From: Dyella sp. OK004
GTDB lineage: Bacteria > Pseudomonadota > Gammaproteobacteria > Xanthomonadales > Rhodanobacteraceae
Direction of reading: 5' to 3'
Length of the DNA stretch: 64,000 nt
Assembly: GCF_900114495.1 (NCBI RefSeq)
Contig: NZ_FOZI01000003.1
Coordinates: forward strand, 434,001 to 498,000
Under the pieces are notes generated by a model. It ran no database searches and was not told the DNA's origin. It saw only the letters and a list, made by a program, of their open reading frames with translations. Position 1 is the stretch's first letter; each line of letters opens with the position of its first letter. The position numbers were made by a program, and so were the translations under genes. This document shows, one piece after another, positions 1 to 12,000 of the stretch.

Positions 1-1
1 C

Positions 2-3000
2 GTGCTGCGCGCGAAGGTCGCCGGCACCTTGTGCCTGGACGAGGCGAGTAGCGAACTCGCCCTCGACGCTTTTATTGTGTTCTCGTCCCTCGCCGGCGCG
101 ATCGGTAATGTGGGGCAGGCCGACTATGCAGCGGCGAATGCGTTCATTGACGCCTTCGCTCACCAACGCAACACGCTGGTCGCGCAAGGCCAACGCCATG
201 GCCGCACGCTGTCGGTGAACTGGCCGTTGTGGGAGCAGGGCGGCATGCGGGTCGATGCCGCCACGCGGCGCCACCTGTTGCAGGAAAAGGGCATGACGCC
301 CCTGGCGACGGCTGACGGCTGCGACGCCCTGGCCCGGGCCTGGTCGCTGGATTCGCCGCAGGTGCTCGTCGTGGCGGGTGACCCGGAACGGCTTAGGGCG
401 GAAGTCCTGGGTGTGGCGCCGATGGTTGAGGCGCGCACACCGGATCGCATCGAACACCGCAGCGCGCCTGCGCCGGAACGACAAGCGGAAAGCCTCGACG
501 CAACGGCGGGGGATCTGCGCGAACGCAGCGTGCGCTACCTGGTGCGCATGCTGTCGGCCACGCTGAAGCTGCCGCCGCAGCGGATCGATGCCGAGGCACG
601 GCTGGAGGCCTATGGCATCGATTCGGTGATGACGCTGGATCTCACTGCGCGGCTCGAGCAGGCCTTCGGGCCACTGCCGAAGACGTTGTTCTTCGAATAC
701 CAGACGATCGCCGCGCTGGCGGATTATTTCCTGCAACACCATCGTGCGGCGCTCGCCAAGCTGCTGGGGGAAAGCTCCGCCGTCACTGCGCCTACATCCA
801 CTGGCACGGTGCCTGCGCCGGTCGCACCAGTCGCCGCGAGCCGTCTGCGCACGCGCTTCGCCGCACGGGCCGACGCACCTGAGGACGGCATCGCCATCAT
901 CGGCGTCGCCGGCCGTTACCCGCAGGCGCGCAACCTCGAGGAGTTCTGGACCAACCTCAGCCAGGGGCGCGATAGCATCACCGAGATCCCGGCCGACCGC
1001 TGGGATCACAGCCTTTACTTCGACGAGGATCGCAACGCGCCGGGTAAGACTTACGGCAAGTGGGGCGGTTTCATCGACGGCGTGGACCGCTTCGATGCGC
1101 GCTTCTTCAACATCTCGCCGCGCGAAGCGGCACTGATGGATCCGCAGGAGCGCCTGTTTCTCGAATGCGTGCACGCCACGCTGGAAGATGCGGGCTACAC
1201 GCGCGAGAACGTCGCCGAGGATGGCGACGTCGGTGTCTTCGCCGGTGTGATGTATGAGGAATACCAGCTCTACGGCGCGCAGGAACAGGCGCGCGGCCGT
1301 TTCGTCGCCGCGCCGGGCAGCCCGGCGTCGATCGCCAATCGGATCTCGTATTTCTGTGACTTCCACGGTCCGAGCCTGGCGCTGGACACCATGTGCTCAT
1401 CGTCGTTGACGGCGATCCATCTGGCCTGCGAAAGCCTGGCGCGCGGCGGTTGCGTCGTGGCCATCGCCGGTGGCGTGAACGTCTCGATCCACCCGAACAA
1501 GTACCTCGTGCTGGCCCAGGGCAAGTTCATTTCCGCCAAGGGCCGCTGCGAGAGCTTCGGCGAGGGTGGCGAAGGTTACGTGCCGGGCGAGGGTGTGGGT
1601 GCGGTGCTGTTGAAGCCGCTGGCGCAGGCGCGGGCTGACGGCGACCACATTTACGGTGTCATCAAGGCCACTGCGGTCAATCACGGCGGCAAGACCAACG
1701 GCTACACGGTGCCGAATCCGAACGCGCAGGCGAAGGTCATCGAGCGCGCCCTGCGCGCTGGTGGCGTGGATGCGCGCCACATCAGCTACATCGAAGCGCA
1801 TGGCACGGGCACAAGCCTTGGCGATCCCATCGAGATCGCTGGTTTGTCGAAGGCATTCGGTCATTGGACGCAGGACAGAGGCTACTGCGCGATCGGTTCG
1901 GCGAAGTCGAACATCGGCCATGCCGAAAGCGCGGCGGGCATTGCGGGGCTGACCAAGGTGCTGCTGCAGCTCAAGCATCGGCAGTTGGCACCCAGCCTGC
2001 ACTCGGCCGTGCTGAATCCGAACATCGACTTCCATGCCACGCCATTCGTAGTGCAGCAGGAACTCGCTGAGTGGCCGCGACCGGTGATCGACGGTCGCGA
2101 GCGGCCGCGTATCGCGGGCATCTCCTCGTTCGGCGCGGGTGGGGCGAACGCCCATGTCGTGGTCGAGGAGTACGTGTCGCCCGCCGTGACGCCGGTATCG
2201 GCCGGTCCGTCGATGGTGCCGCTCTCCGCCCGCGACAAGGAACGCCTGCGCGAGCGGGCGCGCGAACTGCTCGCGTGTTTGGCGACGCCGGACATCACAT
2301 TGGCGGACCTCGCGTATACCTTGCAGGTCGGGCGCGAAGCCATGGACGAACGCCTGGCGCTGCTCGTGCACTCGCTGGACGAACTGCGCGACAAGCTGAC
2401 CGCCTGGCTTGCCGGCGAGACCGCCGTCGAGGGCCTCTACCTTGGGCAGGCGCGGCGCAGCGCCGGTGCGCTCGCTGCGCTGGCGAGCGACGACGATATG
2501 GCGGGCACGGTGGCGACCTGGTTCGCGCGGGGCAAATACGACCGCCTGCTCGACCTGTGGACGAAGGGGCTCCATCTCGACTGGCGACGCCTTCGTGGCG
2601 ACGACGTACACCCGCGCCGCGTCAGCTTGCCGACCTATCCTTTCGCGGGCGAGCGTCACTGGCTCCCGGCGGGCACGGCACAGCTTCCATCGAGCGTCGA
2701 CCACGCGAGCATGCCGGAGGCATCCGCCGGCCCGATCGAGACACTGATGTTCCGGCCGGCGTGGGCGGCTCGCCCGATCGCCGCCAGCGACGGCGACAAC
2801 TTCGCCTCGCGTCTCGTGCTGTTGTGCGGACTGGAAGACGGGCAAGCAGCGCGCATCCAGGAGCGGTTCCCGGAGGCGACGTGTCTTGTCGCGCCCACCG
2901 CAGCAGATCTTGCCGCGTCTTTCGAAGCGGCGGCGGCGATGTTGCTCGAAAAGCTGCAAGGATTGACTGCCCAGGCGGGCCGCCACTTGATCCAGATTGT

Positions 3001-6000
3001 CGTGCCGCGTGAAGGCGAGCGGCAGGCGCTGGCGGGACTGGATGGCATGCTGCGCACAGCGCGGCTGGAGAGTCCGCGCCTGATCGGCCAGCTGATCGCT
3101 GTGGATGTTGGACAGGACGTGGTCCGCGCGCTGCAGGACGACGGCGAAGCGCCGCGCGTGCGCCACCTGCGCGGCGAGCGGCAAGTTATCCATTGGATGG
3201 AAGCGCGCCCCGCGACGCATCCCGCCTCACCATGGAAGGACCGTGGCGTCTACCTGATCACCGGCGGCGCTGGCGGGCTGGGCCTGATCTTCGCTCGCGC
3301 GATCGCCAGCGAAGTGCACAACCCGGTGCTGGTGTTGACCGGCCGTTCGGCGCCGGACGAGACCATCCGGGAACAGCTGCGCCAGCTCGAGGCACTGGGT
3401 GCTGTCGTGCGGTACCACGCGGTGGATGTCGCCGACGCCGAATCTGTCGCTGCGCTGGTGCGCGGCATCCCGGAGGAATTCGAAAGCCTCGACGGCATCG
3501 TGCACAGCGCCGGCGTGGTGCGCGACAGCTTCCTTGTCGCGAAGACGCACGAGGAATTGCGTCAGGTGCTGCGCGCCAAGGTGGCGGGCACGTTGAACCT
3601 CGACCGGGCAAGCCACGACATGGCGTTGGATGCCTTCATCTGCTTCTCGTCCATTGCTGGCGCGATAGGCAGCGTGGGGCAGGCCGACTACGCAGCAGCG
3701 AACGCGTTCGTGGATGCCTTCGTGCACGAGCGCGCAGAGCGGGTGGTCCGCGGCGAACGCCGTGGGCGCACGCTGTCGATCAATTGGCCGCTATGGGCCG
3801 AGGGAGGCATGCGGGTGGATGCCGCCACGCGGACGATGATGCGCCAGCAGTTGGGCATGCATCCGCTGTCCTCGGAAGAGGGCGTGCGGATCTTGCGCGA
3901 CGCGTGGACGAGCGATGCCCATCAGCTGCTGGTGGTAGCTGGCGAACCGGAGCGCATCCGCGATGCCGTGCTGGGCACGGCATCGCCGACGACGGTGGAA
4001 CGGCCCCTTGCAGTGGCGGAGGACGAAGAAATCGCGGTGACGGCAGCATCGTCGCGCGAGGCGCTATGGCAGTCATTGGCGAACCTCGTGTCGTCGCTGA
4101 TTAAAGTGAAGCCCGAGGACCTCGACGGCGAGACGACCTTCAGCGAATACGGCTTCGATTCCGTTTCGCTGACCGAATTCGGCAACGCCTTGAATCAGCA
4201 TTACCAGCTCAGGCTGACGCCGACGGTGTTCTTCGAACATCCCACGCTGAACGGTTTGGCCGATCACCTCATGCGCGATCACGGTGTTGTGGTCGCTTCG
4301 TCGCCGGTGCGCACTCGCGCCGTGGCGAACGCTTCCGTTGCATCGGTGAGTGCGCCGTCGCCGAGAGCAACGCAGGAGCCTGAGCCCGCGCCAGTCATCG
4401 ACGAACCCATCGCCGGCGAATCCATTGCGATCGTCGGCATGAGCGGCCGCTTCCCCCACGCAGCGGACATCGACGCGTTCTGGCAGAACCTGCGCGACGG
4501 CCGCGACTGCATCGACGAGATCCCGCCCGCACGCTGGGACTGGCGCAGCCTTCACGGCGATCCGGGCCGCGAAGCGCACCGGACCAACATCATCTGGGGC
4601 GGCTTCATTGATGGTGTCGACGAGTTCGATCCCATGTTCTTCGGCATCTCGCCGAAGGAAGCCGAGCTGATGGATCCGCAACAGCGGCTGGTAATGATCC
4701 ACGTGTGGAAGGCGTTGGAAGACGCCGGTTACGCCAGTGCCGCGCTGGCGGGCAGCGATACGGCGGTCTACATCGGCACCGGTGCCACGGGCTACGGCAG
4801 GCTGATCGATCGCGCGGGGCTGGGTGGCGAGGCCTATGCCTCGACCGGCGGCGTGCCTTCGGTTGGGCCCAATCGGATCAGCTTTTTGTTCGACTGGCAT
4901 GGTCCGAGCGAGCCGGTGGAAACGGCCTGCTCCAGCTCGCTGATCGCGATCGCGCGCGGTGTCGCCGCCATCCGACGAGGGGATGCGTCGGTCGCGGTAG
5001 TCGGCGGCGTAAACACCATCGTGACGCCAGAAGCGCACATCAGCTTCAGTAAGGCGGGCATGCTGAGCGCGGACGGCCGCTGCAAGACCTTCGCTGCCGA
5101 GGCCGACGGCTACGTGCGCGGCGAAGGCGTGGCGATGCTGGTATTGAAGAAGCTCGCCGACGCCGAGCGCGACGGCGACCATATCTACGGTCTCGTACGC
5201 GGCGTCGCGGAAAACCACGGCGGCCACGCCAATTCGCTGACGGCACCCAATCCCACGGCGCAGGCCGAGGTGATCCGCAAGGCGCAGCGGCAGGCCGGTG
5301 TCGATCCGCGCACGGTGACCTACGTCGAAGCGCATGGCACCGGCACGCGACTGGGCGATCCGGTCGAGGTGCAAGGGCTGAAGGCGGCGTTCGGCGATGA
5401 GGCGGTCGCTGCGCCGTATTGCGGGCTCGGTTCGGTGAAAACCAACATCGGCCACCTTGAACTGGCGGCGGGCGTCGCCGGTGTGGTCAAGGTGCTGTTG
5501 CAGATGAAGCACCGCATGCTGGTGAAGAGCCTGCACAGCGACCGGCTCAATCCGTATCTCGAACTCGACGGCAGCCCGTTCTACGTGGTGCGCGATGCAG
5601 GCGAATGGGCGCCATTGCGTGATGCGCGTGGCCAGGTGCTGCCGCGTCGCGCGGGCGTCAGTTCGTTCGGCTTCGGCGGGGTGAATGCGCACGTCGTGCT
5701 GGAGGAGTACCTGGCGCCGGTGACGGCCAGGGCATCGAGCGAAGGGCCGGTGGCAGTGCTCCTTTCAGCGCGCGACGAGGAACGGCTGCGCGAGCAGATT
5801 CGCCTGCTGCTGGATTTCGTCACGAGCGACGTGGTCGATCTGGCCGACCTCGCCTATACGTTGCAGGTGGGACGTGAGGCGATGGAGACGCGGCTTGCGC
5901 TGGTCGTGACGTCCATGGACGAGCTGCGCAACCAGTTGCGCTTGATCGTCTCCGGCGGCAAAGAGGCTGGGCGCGTCCATCGCGGCACAGCATCGCGCGG

Positions 6001-9000
6001 ACGCCGAGATGCCACGCACGATGCGCGGACGGTCGCTGCTTGGGTCGAGGCTCACGATTTCGATCAGCTCCTCGATGCATGGGTACAAGGCCTGGTGTTC
6101 GACTGGCGCAGTCTCTACGGGGCACGCACGCCGCGCCGCATCAGCCTGCCCACGTACCCGTTCGCGCGAGGCCGTTACTGGGTGCCGGATGCAACGATGC
6201 CGAGCCGTGGTGGAGTGGCGGAGCCCGCAGCGAGTGGTCACGAATGGCTGCTGCTGCCGACCTGGCAGGTCGTCGAGCCGAAGCTCGCACCGTCTGCGCA
6301 GGAAGGACGCAGCCTGATCGTTGGCGGCTCACCCACGCAACGGGCCGCGCTGCTCGCCGCGTTGCCGGATGCGGCGGCGCTCGAATGGCCCGCGCTGGCC
6401 GATATCGCAGCGATCGAGTATCGCTTGCGCGCATCCGGCTCCTTTGACCGGCTGGTCTGGCTGGTGGATATCAACGAGGCCGGCGCGTCCAATGACGACG
6501 AGTCACTGGTCGACGCGCAGGGACGCGGCGTCATTGCCGGCTTCCGTCTCATCAAGGCGCTGCTTGCACTTGGCTTCGACAAGCGTGCGCTCGATTGGAC
6601 CATCGTGACCGTGCAGACGCAGGCCGTGCACGGGTCCGACGCCATCGCGCCGCGGCATGCCGCCGTGCACGGTTTCGCAGGTGCGGTGGCGAAGGAATTC
6701 GCGCACTGGCGCCTGCGCCTGCTCGACCTGGCGCGCGAAGGCGCGTGGCCCGTCGACACGATGTGCCGGCTGGTCGATGAGCCGCGTGGCGCCACGCTGG
6801 CGTGGCGCGGCGGCCAGTGGTTCAGGCAAGTGCTGTCGCCCATCGATGCGGCCTCCGTTGAGGGCGCATCACCGTATCGCGAGGGCGGCGTCTACATCGT
6901 CATCGGCGGTGCGGGCGGCATCGGCCAGGCCTGGAGCGAACACATGATCCGCACGTACCGCGCGCGGATCGTCTGGATCGGGCGTCGGCCCGAAGACGAC
7001 ACCATCGCGCAGGCGCGGGCCCGATTGGGCGCGTTCGGCCCGATGCCGCTCTACATTGCGGCCGACGCTTCCGACCGCGCGGCGCTGGAGCGCGTCCGCG
7101 AGGAGGTGCTCGCGTGCCATGGAGCGATCCATGGCGTGGTGCATGCGGCGATCGATTTGCTCGACAAGAGCGTGGCCCAGATGGACGAGGAACGTCTGCG
7201 CGCGGGACTGTCGGCGAAGGTCGATGCGAGCGTGAGGATCGCTCAGGTGTACAGCGCCTTGCCGCTGGATTTTATGTTGTTCTTGTCGTCGCTGGCTGGT
7301 TTCGTGCGCGCGGCGGGGCAGGGCAGCTACGCGGCAGGCTGTACCTTCAAGGACGCTTACGCGCTGCATCTGGCCAAGCGCCTGCCGTATCCCGTGAAGG
7401 TGATGAACTGGGGTTACTGGGGCAGTATCGGCGCGGTCGCTTCGGACGATTATCGCGAGCGCATGGCGCGGCAGGGCATCGGCTCGATCGAGCCTGGGGA
7501 AGGTATGCGGGCGCTCGACCGGCTGTTGCGTTCGCCCATGCCGCAGCTCGGGTTCCTGAAGGCGACGCGGGAGGATGTCTGCGGCGGCGTGTTCGACTTG
7601 GTCGGCGATGCACGAGTCAGCCTGCATCCGGCCCGCTTCGACTCGCTGGCGCAGACGCTGGCCCAGGGCGCCGCGCCGGTTTTCCCGGGCGATGCCGCAC
7701 AGCTTGCGGCGGAGGGCAGGGAGATCGACCGTCTCGCGCTCGCGATCCTGCGTGGTGAACTGCAGGCGCACGGCTTGACGGATCCGGCGCTCGTCGCGTC
7801 GCGGCATGCGCGCTGGCTGCGCCACAGTCTGCGCTGGATCGCAGAGGCCGAGTTCACCGCCGCACCGTCGCTCGAGCGCGCATGGGCCGCATGGAACGAG
7901 CGCAAGGCGGCCTGGTTGGGCGCGGGCAACGTACGTCAGGCCCAGGTGGCGCTGGTAGACACAATGCTGCGCGCGTTGCCCTCGATTCTGCAGGGGCGTG
8001 TTGAGGCTACGGCGGTGATGTTCCCGGACTCGTCCATGCGGCTGGTCGAGGGCGTGTACCAGGGCAATGCCGTGGCCGATCACTTCAACGACGTGCTGTG
8101 CGATGCCGTGCTCGCCTTCGTGGCGGCACGCGTCGCGCGCGATCCGGCGGCGCGGATCCGCATCGTCGAGATCGGCGCCGGTACCGGCGGCACCAGTGCA
8201 CGGGTCATGGCTCGGCTGGCGCCCTACGCGGAGCACATCGGGGAGTACTGCTACACCGACCTGTCGCGTGCGTTCCTGCTGCATGCCGAAGGCAAATATG
8301 GCCCGCATTACCCGTATCTCGCGTACCGGCTGCTCGACATCGGCAGCCCGCTGGAAGGGCAGGACATCAAAGTCGGGGCCTACGACCTCGCCATCGCCAC
8401 CAACGTACTGCACGCCACCAGGGACATCCGCGAAAGCCTGCGCAACACCAAGGCCCTGCTCGGCGCGAACGGCCTGCTCATGCTCAACGAACTGGCCAGC
8501 TGCGAGCTGTGGTCGCACCTGACATTCGGCCTGCTCGACGGCTGGTGGCTGTATGAGGACGAGGCGCTGCGCATATCGGGTTGTCCGAGCCTGTCGCCGG
8601 CGCGCTGGGATGCGGTGTTGCGCGAGGAAGGCTATCGCCACGTGCATTTCCCGGCCGAGCCGGCGCATGGCCTGGGGCAGCAGGTGATCGTGGCCGAGAG
8701 CGACGGCGTGAGCTTGCAGAAGCGGCTCCTGAAGGCAGGTGCGGCTGCGAGTGTGTCTGCGCGCGTGGATATCGCCACTGTCTCGCATCCCGCCGCAGCG
8801 GCGCCGGTGCGTTCGAGCGCCGATGCAGCGTCGCTGCGCGAACGCTGCCGTGCGCGGCTGGCGAAGCTGGTCGGCAAGGCGTTGAAGATCCCGGCCAGCG
8901 AGATCGACACCGCGACGGGGCTGGACCGTTACGGCATGGATTCGATTCTCGTGCTGGAACTGACTCATGCCCTACGCGCGGCGTTCGAAGACATCGGCAT

Positions 9001-12000
9001 TGAGGACCGGGTCACTTCGACGCTGTTCTTCGAACACCCGACGATCGACGCGCTGGCCGATCATTTCGTCACGACCGAGTCGGACGCGATGGCGCGTTGG
9101 ACGGGAACGGAGGCACGCGTCACGCCGTCGGTCCGCCCACACCCGATGCTCCATCGCGACACCTCTGACGCATCGGCGCGGCGCTATGCCAGCCATTTCG
9201 ATGGCGAAGAGTTCTTCCTCGCCGACCATCGCGTGCAGGGACGCCGCGTGCTGCCCGGCGTGGCGCAGCTGGAAATGGTGCGCGCGGCCGCTCAGGCGGC
9301 GATGCCCGGTTCGGCGCGCGTTCGTCTCGGGAAGGTCACGTGGGTGCGGCCGGCGGTCGCGGATGAGGCGGGACTGTCGCTCAACCTTACGCTGATGCCG
9401 GAGCAGGACGGCGCATTCCGCTTCGCCTTGCGCGGTGATGGCGGGGCCGTCTACAGCCAGGGCATCGCGTCGTCGGACGCTATCCCGGCGGAATCGGCGG
9501 ACCGCCACGACTTCGCTTCATTGCGCGCCCGCTGTGCCATGGCCCACGTCGACCATGAACGCTGCTATGCCGTCTTCGAACGTAAGGGCTTGCAGTACGG
9601 GGCAGCCTTCCGTGGCGTGGACGAATTGTTCGTGGGCAAGGGCGAGGTGCTGGCGAAAATCTCGCTGCCGGCCTCGGTCGCCTCTTCGCTGCCCGACTAC
9701 GTACTGCATCCCAGCTTGCTGGACGCCGCCCTGCAGTCCTCGCTGGGCTTGCACCTGGCGGCGCATGGCGAGGATGGCATCGCGCTGGCCCTGCCGTTCG
9801 CGGTCGACGCCGTACAGGTGTTCGCGCCGTGCGTGGCCCAGATGTGGGCCTACGTTCGCCATGCCGAAGCTGCGGCGACCGGCAGCAACATCAGCCAACT
9901 CGACATCGATCTCTGCAATGCGAACGGCGAGGTCTGCGTCCGTCTCGAAAAGCTCAGCCTGCGTACCGTCAATCCCAAGCTGCCACGTGAAACGAACAAC
10001 GAACGGAACTCACCCGACATGAACGATTCAATGGGCATCACCTCGCACCATAGCCATGCCGACACGCTGCCTTCCGCCGCCGTCCTGCGCGAGAAGAGCA
10101 CCCTGCAATTCCGCAAACTGATCAGCCGGCGCGTGTCGTTGCCGCTGGAGGTGATCGAGGCGGGGGTTGGCTTCGACGAATACGGCCTCGACTCGATCGT
10201 CGTCATGGAACTAACCGAGGCCTTGCGTGAGGTGTTCGGCGCACAAAACATCGGCGCGACGCTGTTCTTCGAACACCGCGACATCGAAGGCCTGGTCGAG
10301 CATTTCATGCAGGCCGATCCTGCGGCGCTGGCCCGCTGGGCGGGTCTCGATACCGCGGCTCCCGCGGCACCGCCGGTCCACGCGAGCGGCGCACAGGCGA
10401 GGGACGTGCTGCCGGTGGAGGCCACCATTCCCAGTGTTCCCGCCAACGCCGCGCCGTTCGACGTGGCGATCGTCGGCATGTCGGGCCGCTATCCGGGCGC
10501 GAACGATGTTCACCAGTTCTGGGAAAACCTCGCCGCCGGTCGCCACAGCGTGACGGAAGTGCCACCGGAGCGCTGGGACCACAGCCGCTTCTTCGACGAG
10601 CATAAAGGCAAACCTGGCAAGACCTACGCGCGCTGGGCCGGACTGCTCGACGACGTGCAGGGCTTCGACCGTCTGTTCTTCAACATCGCGCCGGGCGAGG
10701 CGCGCCTGATGAGCCCGCAGGAGCGGTTGTTCATGCAGGAGGTGCACGCGAGCGTCGAGGACGCGGGCTACACCGCCGCCAACCTCAGCGTGGGCCGCAA
10801 GATCGGTGTCTTCGTCGGTGTCAGCAATGAGCATTACGCCACTGGTGCACGCTTCTGGTCTATCGCCAACCGCATCTCGCACCTCTGCAACTTCCAGGGT
10901 CCGAGCTTGGCGGTGGACACCGCGTGCTCGTCGTCGCTGACCGCGATCCACCTCGCGTTGGAGAGCCTGCGCAGCGGCGACAGCGAGGTCGCTATCGCCG
11001 GCGGCGTGAACTTGATCGTGGCGCCCACGCAGCTGATCGATCTGGCCTCGATGACCATGCTGTCCGCCGACGACAAGTGCAAATCGTTCGCCGCCGGCGC
11101 CGACGGTTTCGTCGATGCCGAGGCGGTGGGCGCCTTTGTGCTCAAGCCGCTGCATCGCGCCGTGGCCGATGGCGACCACATCTACGGTGTGATCAAGGGC
11201 AGTGCGATCAACTCCGGCGGCAAGACCAATGCCTATCTGGTGCCTAATCCGAATATGCAGGCGCAGCTGGTGACCGACGCGCTGCGCCGTGCCGGCATCG
11301 ATGCACGCACCGTGAGCTATGTGGAGGCGCAGGGCACGGGTAGCCATCTGGGTGATCCCATCGAGGTGGCTGGCCTGGCGAAGGCGTTCCGCCATTGGAC
11401 ACAGGAGCGGCAGTTCTGCGCGCTCGGCTCGGCCAAGTCGAACGTGGGTCATAGCGAAAGCGCGAGCGGCTTCGTCGCGGTGAGCAAGGTGCTGATGCAG
11501 ATGAAACACGCGATGCTGGCGCCGAGCCTGCACGCTGCGACGCCCAATCCGGAAATTCGTTTCGCTGATACGCCATTCTTCGTGCAGCAGGCACTGGCAC
11601 CGTGGCCGCGTCCACAGCTCGACGTTGACGGCCACCGTCGTGAGTTCCCGCGGCGCGCGGGCGTCTCCTCGTTCGGCGCGGGCGGGGCGAATGCCCATCT
11701 GCTGATCGAGGAATACGTCGAGCCGGCGATGCCAGGTCGCGCGGGTCAGCCGTCCGGTCCGGCCATGATCGTGCTCTCGGCGCGCGATGCCGAGCGCCTC
11801 AAGGCAAGAGCCGAACGGTTGCTGGCGGCGCTCGCCCCCGAGCGCCACGCCGTGGATCTCACGCTGATGGACGTCGCATACACCTTGCAGGTGGGTCGCG
11901 AAGCGATGGAGGAGCGGCTCGCTCTGCTGGCGCAATCACTCGACGACCTGCGCGTGAAGCTGGCGGCGTTCGTGGCGGGGAGCAGGGAAGTCGACGACTT

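Noticed and set aside
1397-3220. 607-codon open frame on the minus strand
   Set aside because: Antisense shadow of the KS1-KR part of the synthase; Arg/His/Gln-rich with no domain, produced by GC-rich third positions.
6869-8968. 699-codon open frame on the minus strand
   Set aside because: Antisense shadow of the KR-cMT region; no recognisable fold or ribosome site.
9140-9990. DH domain as a pyran synthase or enoyl isomerase
   Set aside because: Those variants usually lose the second catalytic acid; Asp3241 (HPSLLDAALQ) and His3076 are both present, so a plain dehydratase is preferred.
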